Assembly: GCA_001871195.1 (NCBI GenBank)
Contig: MNXA01000020.1
Span: 1-62,919 of the forward strand
Direction: 5' to 3'
DNA length: 62,919 bases
Origin: Zetaproteobacteria bacterium CG1_02_55_237
GTDB taxonomy: Bacteria > Pseudomonadota > Zetaproteobacteria > Mariprofundales > Mariprofundaceae
Numbering within the stretch: the stretch's first letter is position 1; each line of letters opens with the position of its first letter. Shown piece after piece: positions 1-8,768 of this stretch. The notes under the pieces are model-generated. The model saw only the letters and a list, made by a program, of their open reading frames with translations, searched no databases and was not told the origin of the DNA. The position numbers and the translations under genes were made by a program.

Positions 1-213
1 CAGCCGCCCAAGGTCGTCACCGACAACTGGAGCCTGCTTCGGTGCACCAGTGCGTTCCTCCTGCTCAAAATCAAGCCGCCACTGGCGGAGTTGATTCACC
101 CGAATGCCAAGTTCGCGTGCGATCTGCGCCTTGGGACGCTCGCCTATCGCCGCTAACCGAACGGCCTCAAGCTTGAATTCCCTGCTGTATCTTTTGTATT
201 CCTTGCGTTCCAT
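1..213 (-). CDS. IS3/IS911-type transposase OrfA, N-terminal part
   Basis: Only the first 71 codons are present; the gene runs off the left edge. The protein starts MERKEYKRYSREFKLEAV and continues with an IARELG-(x)n-LRQWR pattern, which is the helix-turn-helix of OrfA proteins (HTH_Tnp_1). OrfA binds the terminal inverted repeats and is normally joined to the DDE catalytic OrfB by a programmed frameshift. The ATG at 213 has a GGGGTG-type ribosome site upstream. The downstream orfB is not visible, so activity cannot be judged. Confidence 0.8.
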   Translation of the reverse strand, partial: MERKEYKRYSREFKLEAVRLAAIGERPKAQIARELGIRVNQLRQWRLDFEQEERTGAPKQAPVVGDDLGRL

Positions 214-258
214 ATAACACCCCTTCAGAGATAGTAGCTAATCTCAGGGTGTCCACCA
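1..258 (-). mobile_element. IS3-family insertion sequence, left end (partial)
   Basis: The window opens inside an insertion sequence that continues beyond base 1. It carries an OrfA-type transposase gene on the minus strand. Its outer end lies near 255-258, where the minus strand begins with TGGACACCCTGAG, a plausible IS3-type terminus starting in TG. Beyond this point an unrelated open frame begins with no start codon of its own. The opposite end and any target duplication lie outside the window, so the boundary is approximate. Confidence 0.65.
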
Positions 259-1368
259 AACGTGGGTAGGATCAGATTAACCAGAATAGCAATTTTCTCT
301 AAAGGTGTAGAAGGCCTACCAAAAGAGCATGTATCCAGGGTCGTTGATGTTGTGGACTTGCCTTTAAAAGTCATGCTTGAATTTAGTTCTTTGTGCTCTG
401 GATTGCTGAGCAATGCGGCTTTAGCAGCTTTGGGAGAGATTAGGACCATTACTCATAGAGTTATTGGGAAGTTTTCAAGAAAGCTTGATGAGGCCTATTT
501 AAACCATAGAGCGCTAACAAATCCTTCAGAAGAGGCAGAGTCACATGTTATTCCATTGATTGCAGACGAGATACAAGATGCTCTAGAAGGAAGGGGGATG
601 CACCGATTTCTTTCAGAGTCAGCTATAGAGATGTGGTTGTCAGATAAAGGGCTAGTGCCATCCGAGTTGGCATCCCGAATGGGCAGTGGTGTCGCTGAAG
701 ACTCCGCTTTTGATCGCATGTTACTTGTTGTAAAGAAAGGGTTACAGGCATCTGTTGAGGCTGAAGAAGGTCATGGAGGGGATAAGTGGACCTCAAACAT
801 TAAAAAGCTAAATGAAAACAAAGGGGATCCGAGCTACATAACCAAGTGCCTTACTAAAAATGATGTGGATGCGGAAAATTCAGATCGGGCATTTTCGGTC
901 TTAACTTCTATTCGATCTCGATATGAAACTCCTCCTCCTCAGTTAAGAATGGGGACATTGATTTCTGAGGGTGAGGGCGAAGATATGGCCTACTTCCTTT
1001 GTGTTCAGCCGTTATGTGACTGTGTGAGAATACCTAGTGCCGGTCGCGATTTTGTTTTTCTTAGAGTGGGAAAGAAGAGTTCGCCAGATGTGCTTGTTGG
1101 AAACGTAGATGATGGGTTTCATGAACTGAAGGTTGACTATAGCCCACATAATTCCGTTCATTTGAGATTTTCTCCAAAGAAAAGTACGGGAGATGTCATT
1201 GCAAAGGAAAAAAATGGCAAATGGTTATTTTCTGGTGATGATGGTAAAAGAGACTTCAGTTGGATTGCTGATCTAAAGCCGGCCCATGCTCAGAGAATAG
1301 CAAATAAATATGCAACGCAGGTTTCGCGAGTTGGCCTGACAGAGTCCGAGTGGATCAGAAGACAATAA
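256..1368 (+). pseudogene. Response-receiver-like protein, 5'-truncated by the insertion sequence
   Basis: About 368 codons remain open; the only possible in-frame start is a GTG at 262, right at the IS junction, with no ribosome site. The frame goes back to a stop inside the IS, so the true N-terminus has been lost. The first 115 residues (LLSNAALAALGEIRTITHR, then HRAL and IPLIADEI segments) resemble, from memory, the C-terminal half of the Response_reg_2 receiver family that accompanies GHKL ATPases, cytosine methylases and Vsr nucleases in restriction-like islands. The rest, to about residue 368, I do not recognise. Codon use is A+T-rich (many ATA, AGA, TTA), unlike the core genes. vsr starts 4 bases after the stop. 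It could still yield a shortened protein from the GTG. Confidence 0.5.
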
Positions 1369-1372
1369 TAAT

Positions 1373-1822
1373 TTGGATATATATCCGCTAGATAAAAGAA
1401 GCATAATTATGGGGCGAGTCTCAAGTAGAGACACTTCTCTTGAATTGCTTATTAGGAGATCGCTTTTTGCATCTGGGTTTAGGTTCCGGTTGAACGACAA
1501 AAGATATCCAGGAAGCCCTGACATTGTGCTTCCGAAATATAAAGCAGTGATTTTTGTTCATGGCTGTTTTTGGCATCAGCATGAAGGATGTTCTAAATCA
1601 AAGCGTCCTGAAACTCGGAGAGAATTTTGGAATAGTAAGTTGGATGCAAATATTGAGCGAGACAAGCGCAATATTGAGAAGCTGAACTCCTTGGGATGGA
1701 GAGTTGCTATTGTTTGGGAGTGTGCGATCAAAAAGAAGTCATCGTTTGAAGAAATGATCTCCTCCCTTGAGGACTGGATAAGGTCTGGTCATTCTGAATT
1801 GGAGATTCCTAATAAGACATGA
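1373..1822 (+). CDS. vsr: Very short patch repair (Vsr) endonuclease
   Basis: Vsr nicks next to T:G mismatches that arise by deamination of 5-methylcytosine, so it normally travels with a cytosine-5 methylase. The 149-residue protein covers the family: an N-terminal D-x3-LDKRS-x2-MGRV segment, then PGSPDIVLPKYKAVIFVHGC with the catalytic Asp and metal site, FWHQHEGC (zinc ligands and intercalating aromatic residues) and a C-terminal VWEC. The TTG start at 1373 is preferred over the ATG at 1409 because the family consensus begins about 12 residues before that Met. No methylase gene is in the window; it may lie beyond the insertion sequence or be lost. Confidence 0.88.
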   Translation: MDIYPLDKRSIIMGRVSSRDTSLELLIRRSLFASGFRFRLNDKRYPGSPDIVLPKYKAVIFVHGCFWHQHEGCSKSKRPETRREFWNSKLDANIERDKRNIEKLNSLGWRVAIVWECAIKKKSSFEEMISSLEDWIRSGHSELEIPNKT

Positions 1823-1868
1823 ATAGACTCCGTGGATGTAAAGCACTCTTAAGCTTTGGTTGTCTGTA

Positions 1869-2720
1869 ATGGATCAACAGATATATGGCTTAATGAGTCA
1901 AGCTTTACCAGTCTATAGCCGGCTTCGCGATAACGTGTGGGAACTTGTTCGGCAATCAAAAGTATTAAATTCCTCCTTTGGGAACTTCGCGCATTCGCAA
2001 CTCCATTATTACGGAGAGAGATGCCAATCCGTAAATTTGCTTCTTCAAGATGGTCGGTTGTGGGATTGTGAAATAGTGATGCGTTCTGCTCTTGAGTGTG
2101 TAACAAGGTTTATTTTTGTCTGCATTGCAGATGAAAATGAACGGGCAAATCGAGTATGGGAGTACTCCGTTGCGCTAAATCAGATAAGTGATTTGGCTAG
2201 GTCAGAAAAAGCGAAGGCTGCCGTGGATGCAAATGGTGATGATGAATTGATCAGGATGCTGATTGGTGGCGTAGTTCTTGACGATGAAGATGAACGTTTA
2301 CTGAGAGATAAGTGGTCTAGGAAAAAGAGGGCTGCATTAAAGCAGAAATGGTCATTCTCGGAGATGATACGAGAGATCACACAATTTAAAGATGAGTATG
2401 TTGACCTGCGACTATATAAAAGCCTGTTACATAGCTATGGGTTAAGCAGTCATTTGATTCATGCGGATCAGACGGCTATCAACCTGAATTGGGATAGAAA
2501 TCATAGAGAAGATAGAGAAAAGGAAAAAATGATTCGTGCTCATATGGCTAGGTTGCTAACGGATCAAGTGGACTACTTATATTTGTGCCTTGGGGTTTTG
2601 GCTAGAGTAGTAAAACCAGAGGCAGATTGGAGAGAGATATCTTCAGAGGTGATGGAGATGCATAAGGCTGCCGAGTTTTTTCATGCAGAATTTGGAGAGT
2701 CTCAAGCACATAAATATTAA
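1869..2720 (+). CDS. DUF5677-like hypothetical protein
   Basis: A 283-residue, mostly alpha-helical soluble protein with no signal peptide or membrane segment. An Arg-Ser-x-Leu-Glu helix (near residue 75) and a late SSHLIHADQ segment (near 195) resemble the conserved R/E and S-x-x-H positions of DUF5677, a family I associate with HEPN-like folds and defence islands. That assignment is from memory and tentative. ATG 1869 is used; a TTG three codons upstream is the alternative, and neither has a strong ribosome site. It follows vsr by 46 bases in the same direction and shares its A+T-rich codon use, so it probably belongs to the same acquired block. Confidence 0.5.
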   Translation: MDQQIYGLMSQALPVYSRLRDNVWELVRQSKVLNSSFGNFAHSQLHYYGERCQSVNLLLQDGRLWDCEIVMRSALECVTRFIFVCIADENERANRVWEYSVALNQISDLARSEKAKAAVDANGDDELIRMLIGGVVLDDEDERLLRDKWSRKKRAALKQKWSFSEMIREITQFKDEYVDLRLYKSLLHSYGLSSHLIHADQTAINLNWDRNHREDREKEKMIRAHMARLLTDQVDYLYLCLGVLARVVKPEADWREISSEVMEMHKAAEFFHAEFGESQAHKY

Positions 2721-2770
2721 GAGGAGCATGGGCCTCTTTTGATCGGCATGTATGCCGAATAAGGCAACCT

Positions 2771-2815
2771 GATAGGAAAAAGTTCGAGATTATTCCGGTA
2801 AAAACTTGCAATGAT
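2771..2815 (+). pseudogene. Possible remnant of a RelE-like toxin 3' end
   Basis: Read in one frame this stretch gives DRKKFEIIPVKT, which echoes the ADEIIPVNVGT C-terminus of the intact toxin at 3211-3492. The DNA shares 14 identical bases: 2786-2799 equals 3442-3455. The match ends at CCGGT, which is also the first five bases of the direct repeat, as if a second toxin copy had been fused to the repeat by recombination at that short homology. This is inference from a short match. Confidence 0.3.
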
Positions 2816-2886
2816 TGGCACGCAGGCCTTATTCATTCCGCATTCAATGATACACAAACCTTTACACGACCGGGAACGCACGGGCA
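2795..2886. repeat. Direct repeat, left copy
   Basis: This segment matches 3543-3633. The last 51 bases (2836-2886) are identical to 3583-3633; the first ~40 bases are similar with several mismatches and one indel. Together the copies bracket the toxin-antitoxin cassette. The left copy ends just before the antitoxin promoter. Confidence 0.9.
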
Positions 2887-2898
2887 GTCGATCAGTGT

Positions 2899-2934
2899 CG
2901 TGTGTTGACACAAAAGCACCATAAAGAGTACTAT
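2899..2934 (+). promoter_or_regulatory. Antitoxin promoter and likely autoregulatory operator
   Basis: TTGACA at 2905-2910 and TACTAT at 2929-2934 are separated by 18 bases, a good sigma-70-type promoter 26 bases before the antitoxin ATG. The -35 box is embedded in the imperfect palindrome TGTGTTGACACA (2901-2912). Phd/YefM antitoxins repress their own operons by binding palindromes that overlap the promoter, so this is the probable operator. Confidence 0.5.
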
Positions 2935-2959
2935 TCACCGTGCTGTAAAGGAGTCTGTT

Positions 2960-3214
2960 ATGCAAGCGATTGTTGCCAATGATCTGAAAACCCGTGGCGT
3001 GTCCGCCCTGGAAGAAGGTTTGCAGTCCGGGCCGGAGGTTATGATTACCGTGCGGGGCAAGGATCAGTATGTGGTGATGCGCGTTGAGCAATATCACTAC
3101 CTGCGTGAGATGGAACTGGAAGCCGCGCTGCTGGAAGCCCGGCAGGATGTGGCCAATGGCAACGTGATCCGCGAATCCGCCGAGGCCCATGTGAACAGGG
3201 TCGCCGGAGAGTGA
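2960..3214 (+). CDS. Type II antitoxin, Phd/YefM family
   Basis: An 84-residue protein with the Phd/YefM layout: an N-terminal DNA-binding fold with a VMITVRGKDQYVVMRVEQY core strand-helix segment (about residues 30-50), then a charged helical tail that would wrap and neutralise the toxin. The ATG at 2960 follows AAAGGAG at proper spacing. Its TGA overlaps the toxin GTG by four bases, the usual translational coupling of toxin-antitoxin pairs. The protein would also act as autorepressor. Base composition is closer to the core genome than to the A+T-rich block on its left. Confidence 0.85.
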   Translation: MQAIVANDLKTRGVSALEEGLQSGPEVMITVRGKDQYVVMRVEQYHYLREMELEAALLEARQDVANGNVIRESAEAHVNRVAGE

Positions 3215-3492
3215 GCTTTTCGCTGGTCTTTACCGCAAGCTACAACAGGCGCGCGGTAAAGTTTCTTAAAAGACACCCGGAACTAAAGACGCAGTATATG
3301 AAAACCCTGCAGTTACTGGAACTCAATCCGCACCACCCGTCACTGCGTCTGCATGCGCTGGATGGGCGGCTGACGGGCCTGCATTCTGTTTCCATCAATA
3401 TCAGTTACCGTATTACCATGGAGTTTCTGATTGAAGCTGATGAGATTATTCCGGTGAATGTCGGAACGCATGATGAGGTCTACCGGAAGTGA
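3211..3492 (+). CDS. Type II toxin, RelE/YafQ-like
   Basis: A 93-residue small basic protein of the RelE/ParE superfamily. The start FSLVFTASYNRRAVKFLKRHPEL, the middle LRLHALDG-RLTGLHSVSI-YRI and the end IIPVNVGTHDEVYRK match the YafQ/RelE-StbE group, whose members cleave mRNA at the ribosome; HDEVY is the typical terminal catalytic segment. It starts with GTG at 3211, overlapping the antitoxin stop. The frame is complete with the expected C-terminal residues, so it is probably functional. A gyrase-targeting ParE-type role is less likely but not excluded. Confidence 0.85.
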   Translation: MSFSLVFTASYNRRAVKFLKRHPELKTQYMKTLQLLELNPHHPSLRLHALDGRLTGLHSVSINISYRITMEFLIEADEIIPVNVGTHDEVYRK

Positions 3493-3542
3493 GCGGGAAC
3501 GGTTTTTCCGCACAGTGAAGTCTGATTGAATATTGCTTCAGG

Positions 3543-3633
3543 CCGGTAAAACTTGCATTGCTTCGCTATCAGGCCTTATTCTTTCCGCATTCAATGATAC
3601 ACAAACCTTTACACGACCGGGAACGCACGGGCA
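3543..3633. repeat. Direct repeat, right copy
   Basis: Partner of 2795-2886, with 51 perfectly matching bases at its right end (3583-3633). It lies between the toxin stop and miaB, ending 31 bases before the proposed miaB start, and is followed by the small hairpin CGGGC-AAAA-GCCCG. Duplication of miaB leader DNA around the cassette suggests insertion by, or amplification through, this sequence. Confidence 0.9.
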
Positions 3634-3664
3634 AAAGCCCGATTGACGCACAGGAATAACCACT

Positions 3665-4979
<1,315 letters not shown>

Positions 4980-4987
<8 letters not shown>

Positions 4988-5936
4988 TGCACCCCTGAAT
5001 CTGCATCTTCCCGATCTGGATGCCGATGTGCTGCGCAATCTGTGCGGTGCGGATAATCGCGTGCTCAAGCGGCTTGAGGGCGAGTTCGGCGTGACCCTTT
5101 CCGGGCAGGCCGGGGCATGGCAGGTGGAAGGTGCGCGCGCCGCTGAAGCGGTGGCCGCGATGCAGGCCCTGCTGGCCTGGGCCAGGCGCGGACCGCTGGA
5201 GGATGTGCAGGTGGAAGGAATATTAAGGCACGGCAGGAATGAGATGCACCAGGCAGCGGAAAGCGCTGAAGGTGGTAACGTGATTGTCGCGGGCCGCCGG
5301 CGCATCCAGGGCAAAACACCGAATCAGAGGAAATATCTGGAGAGTATCCAGTCGCATGTGCTGACCATCGGCGTGGGCCCGGCCGGAACCGGCAAGACCT
5401 ATCTGGCCGTGGCCGCCGCTGTGGCTGCCATCGAATCGCATCAGGTGGAGCGCATGATTCTCACCCGGCCGGCGGTGGAAGCCGGCGAGCGGCTTGGTTT
5501 TCTGCCCGGTGACCTGCAGCAGAAGGTTGATCCCTATCTGCGCCCCCTGTTCGATGCACTGGCCGATATGATCGGTCTGGAAAAGATGGCCGCCATGATG
5601 GAGACCGGACGTATCGAGGTTGCCCCGCTGGCTTATATGCGCGGCCGCACGCTCAACGATGCCTTCGTGATTCTCGATGAGGCGCAGAATACGACGCGCG
5701 AGCAGATGAAGATGTTTCTCACCCGGCTGGGGTTTTCATCGCGCATGGTGGTGACCGGCGATACCACGCAGGTGGACCTTCCCGCCAAGCAGCACAGCGG
5801 GCTGTTGCATGCCCTGAAAGTGCTCGAGGGTGTGAACGATGTTGCCCTTTGCCGGCTGCAGGGGCGCGATGTAGTGCGTCACAAGCTGGTTGAGGATATT
5901 GTTGCGGCGTATGAACGCAGTGAGGCAGGGGAATAA
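4980..5936 (+). CDS. ybeZ: PhoH-like ATPase (YbeZ/PhoL)
   Basis: A 318-residue cytosolic P-loop ATPase that works with the YbeY endonuclease in rRNA processing and ribosome quality control. An N-terminal segment (1-100) precedes the PhoH domain with Walker A GPAGTGKT at 133-140 and Walker B FVILDEAQN at 229-237. A TGDTTQ sensor-like segment follows near 260. ATG 4980 overlaps the end of miaB, and ybeY follows after 28 bases. The miaB-ybeZ-ybeY-ybeX-lnt order is conserved in many proteobacteria. Confidence 0.95.
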
Positions 5937-5964
5937 TTGCAGTGAACAGGGATGAGAGGGGATC

Positions 5965-6447
5965 ATGATTGAAGTGATGCTGGATACAGGCATCGATGTG
6001 GCGCAGGTGCCCGGCGATGCAACTGTGCGGCATGCTGTGGCGGCCGCCTGTATGCAGGCGGGTATCAGCCGCAAGGTGATGCTGTGCGTGCGTTTTTCCG
6101 ATGATCAAACGATACGTGAGTTGAATAAACAGTGGCGCAACAAGGACAAGGCCACCGATGTGCTGTCCTTCCCGATGCAGGAGGGGCCGGAGATCAGTCT
6201 GGAAGAGTCGCTGGGCGATATCATCCTGTCCTGGCCCTTTGTAGTGCGCGAGGCGGAACGGCTGGGTTTGAGTCCGCAGCAGCATGCGCAGCACCTGATT
6301 GTGCACGGTGTGTTGCACCTGCTCGGCTTTGTGCATGGCGAGGATATGGATGCCGAGCGCATGCAGGCGCTGGAGCGCAAGGCGATGAAGCAGCTCGGCT
6401 TGCACGACCCCTATGAGGGGGATTACAACGGAGATGATGATGTCTGA
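5965..6447 (+). CDS. ybeY: Endoribonuclease YbeY
   Basis: A 160-residue zinc-dependent endoribonuclease that matures the 16S rRNA 3' end and takes part in late-stage 70S quality control. The signature H-G-x-L-H-L-x-G-x-x-H is intact (His114, His118, His124), preceded by DKATDVLSFP. ATG 5965 follows GAGAGGGGATC. The last codons overlap the start of the corC homologue, which suggests coupled translation. Confidence 0.95.
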   Translation: MIEVMLDTGIDVAQVPGDATVRHAVAAACMQAGISRKVMLCVRFSDDQTIRELNKQWRNKDKATDVLSFPMQEGPEISLEESLGDIILSWPFVVREAERLGLSPQQHAQHLIVHGVLHLLGFVHGEDMDAERMQALERKAMKQLGLHDPYEGDYNGDDDV

Positions 6448-7261
6448 CAGGTTTGGCGAGCGTTTCAGGAAGCGGCTGATTGAGCGGCTGCGCCCGGGGC
6501 GCGATGAGGAAGAATTGCTGGAGATTATCGGCAATGCCGAGGCGGTGCAGTCGGACGAGCATCGCGGCATGCTGCAAAATCTGGTCTGGTTCCGCGATGT
6601 GCGGGTGCGCGAGCTGATGGTGCCGCGCCTGGAAATCTTTGCCCTGGAAAAATCCACCTCGCTGGATGATGCGGTAGAGGCCATTACCGGCAAAAGTTTT
6701 TCCAAGCTGCCGATCTATAACGGCGATCTCGATCATATCATGGGCATGATTCATGCCTGGGATGTGTTTGCTGCCAAGATCAAGGGTGAGAAAAAGGAGC
6801 TGCAGGAATTCCTCAGCCCCTGTCTTTCCGCTCCTGAATCGGAACTGGTACTCGGCCTGCTGTCGCGCATGAAGCGCGAGGGCGTGCATATCGCCGTGGT
6901 GACCGATGAATACGGCGGCACCGGCGGCCTGGTTACCTTGTCCGATCTGCTTACCGAGATTGTCGGCTCCATGGATGAAGCGGGAGAAGCGGCCAGCGGC
7001 GAGGAATGCGCCCGCCAGCAGGACGGCAGCCTGATTGTGCATGGCCGGGCACATGTCGAGGATGTCGAGGATGCGCTGAACTACAAGTTGCCGGCGGGTG
7101 ATTACGATACCGTTGCCGGTCTTGTGGTCAGCATGTGCAATCGCATTCCGCGGCGCGGCGAACGTCTTGAACTGGCTGGCCTGAGTATCGATATTCTGGA
7201 GGCCGAACCGAGAAGGGTGCTGCGCATGCGTATCCATCCACTGACACATGCAACACTTTGA
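6440..7261 (+). CDS. ybeX: CBS-domain CorC/HlyC-type protein (YbeX)
   Basis: A 273-residue cytosolic protein with two CBS domains (about 60-180, containing ELMVPR and DEYGGTGGLVTLSDLLTEIVG) and a C-terminal CorC_HlyC domain. Relatives are linked to magnesium/cobalt efflux and, for YbeX, to ribosome metabolism; the exact role is uncertain. Three ATGs are clustered at 6434, 6437 and 6440. GGAG at 6430-6433 best fits 6440, which gives an ATGTCTGA overlap with the ybeY stop, the same geometry as miaB-phoH. Its end overlaps lnt by 14 bases. Confidence 0.9.
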   Translation: MSDRFGERFRKRLIERLRPGRDEEELLEIIGNAEAVQSDEHRGMLQNLVWFRDVRVRELMVPRLEIFALEKSTSLDDAVEAITGKSFSKLPIYNGDLDHIMGMIHAWDVFAAKIKGEKKELQEFLSPCLSAPESELVLGLLSRMKREGVHIAVVTDEYGGTGGLVTLSDLLTEIVGSMDEAGEAASGEECARQQDGSLIVHGRAHVEDVEDALNYKLPAGDYDTVAGLVVSMCNRIPRRGERLELAGLSIDILEAEPRRVLRMRIHPLTHATL

Positions 7262-8744
7262 GAACCCCTCGATTGCCGATTCCCGACCTGCTCTGAACCT
7301 GCGTCTGGCTGCAGCCCTGGCCTGCGGCGCAGCCATGCCGTTTGCCTACGCCCCCTATGATCTGAAATGGCTTGCCCTGCTGGCCCTGACCGGTTGGGTG
7401 TTACTGCTACTCGTCGGACGGGCATGGGCCACAGGGTATGCTTTCGGCCTTGGCTGGTTCGGTATCGGTGCGTGGTGGCTGGCCCCGACCCTGCATACCT
7501 TCGGTCCGCTGCCCTGGGGCTGGACCGTGCTGGCCGTGGCCTGCGTCGGTGCGGTACTCGCAGTCTTTCCTGCCCTGCTGGCATGGACGGCGCATCGTCT
7601 GGCCTTCGGCAAACAGGGTCGCATGCTGCTTCTCCTGCCGCTGCTGGCAGTCGGCGAGGAATGGCTGCGCGGCCATCTGTTCACGGGCCTTCCCTGGACT
7701 CCGCTGGGTAGTCTGCTGCTTGATACCCCGGCCATTGGCTGGGCCGCCATCGTCGGTGTTTACGGCGCAACACTGCTGCCGGTAGGCCTGGCTGCCGCGC
7801 TGGCGGCCATGCTGGCCGAGATTGGTTTGCGTTACGGTCTGGTGGCCTTTTCCCTGCTGCTAGTGGCCGGTTTTTTCGCTCCGCCGCCCTATCAGGCAGA
7901 AGGGCCGGCGCACCGTGTGGCGCTGGTGCAGGCAAACATTCCGCAAAGCTTGAAATGGGATGGCGACTTCCTCAACGACACCATGGCCCGCTATGCCCGG
8001 CTCAGTGCCGAAGCGGCACAAAAGGCGGAGATTATCGTCTGGCCGGAAGCGGCCGTGCCGCTGTTTCTCGAACGCGCTCCCGAGTGGCGGCAATGGCTGC
8101 TTGAGCAGATGCAGGGCTGGGACAGGCCGCTACTGTTCGGTGGCCTGAAGCTGGCGGCAGATGAAAGTGCGGCGCACAACGGATTGTTTTTATTCACCCC
8201 CGGCAGCACCGAGTTGCAGTTTGTCGGCAAGCGCCATCTGGTGCCATTCGGCGAATATGTACCGGAGTGGATTCCCTTTCTGCACAAATTCGTGCCCGGC
8301 ATCGCGGATTTCCGGCCGACTGCGGATAACGGCGTATTGCAGCCCGATGGGGGGCGATACGGCTCTCTGGTTTGCTATGAGGCAATTTTCCCCGAGCAGG
8401 CGCGACAGCGGGCGCAAACAGCGGCGGTGCTGATTAATGTGACCAACGATGCCTGGTACGGGCACACACCTGCCTCCTGGCAGCATATGCAGGCGGCACG
8501 CATGCGTGCTGTGGAAACCGGCCGCTATCTGCTGCGCGCCGCCAATACCGGGGTGTCGGCCATCATTGCCCCGGACGGGCAAGTGGTGAACAGCATGCCG
8601 TGGTTCGAAGAGGGCGTGGTGTATGGCGAGTATCGCGATGCCTCGGGGCAGACGCCTTACCTGCAGCGTGGCGATACCCCGCTGCTCTACCTGCTTATTC
8701 CCCTGTTGATTATCGTGCTTTATCCACGGAGGCTGACGCTATGA
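7248..8744 (+). CDS. lnt: Apolipoprotein N-acyltransferase
   Basis: Inner-membrane enzyme that adds the third acyl chain to lipoproteins. Of 498 residues, the first ~215 hold several hydrophobic membrane segments and the rest a nitrilase-like periplasmic domain. The catalytic triad is visible: Glu267 in VWPEAAVP, Lys328 in VGKRH and Cys376 in LVCYEAIFP, followed by NVTNDAWYG. A final hydrophobic helix closes the protein. It overlaps the CorC-type gene upstream, so it is translated from the same message. Confidence 0.95.
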   Translation: MQHFENPSIADSRPALNLRLAAALACGAAMPFAYAPYDLKWLALLALTGWVLLLLVGRAWATGYAFGLGWFGIGAWWLAPTLHTFGPLPWGWTVLAVACVGAVLAVFPALLAWTAHRLAFGKQGRMLLLLPLLAVGEEWLRGHLFTGLPWTPLGSLLLDTPAIGWAAIVGVYGATLLPVGLAAALAAMLAEIGLRYGLVAFSLLLVAGFFAPPPYQAEGPAHRVALVQANIPQSLKWDGDFLNDTMARYARLSAEAAQKAEIIVWPEAAVPLFLERAPEWRQWLLEQMQGWDRPLLFGGLKLAADESAAHNGLFLFTPGSTELQFVGKRHLVPFGEYVPEWIPFLHKFVPGIADFRPTADNGVLQPDGGRYGSLVCYEAIFPEQARQRAQTAAVLINVTNDAWYGHTPASWQHMQAARMRAVETGRYLLRAANTGVSAIIAPDGQVVNSMPWFEEGVVYGEYRDASGQTPYLQRGDTPLLYLLIPLLIIVLYPRRLTL

Positions 8745-8768
8745 GGGTGATGATATGGCGGTGATGCG

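Noticed and set aside
2795-3633. Integron cassette with attC sites as the source of the toxin-antitoxin repeats
   Set aside because: No GTTRRRY core site or matching RYYYAAC arm was found in either repeat copy, and there is no integrase in the window.
5719-6705. A 328-codon open frame on the minus strand
   Set aside because: It is antisense to phoH, ybeY and the CorC-type gene, with no ribosome site or family features.
6221-7336. A 371-codon open frame on the minus strand
   Set aside because: It lies fully antisense to ybeY, the CorC-type gene and the start of lnt, all with strong family motifs. G+C-rich codon use opens antisense frames; the product has no recognisable domain.
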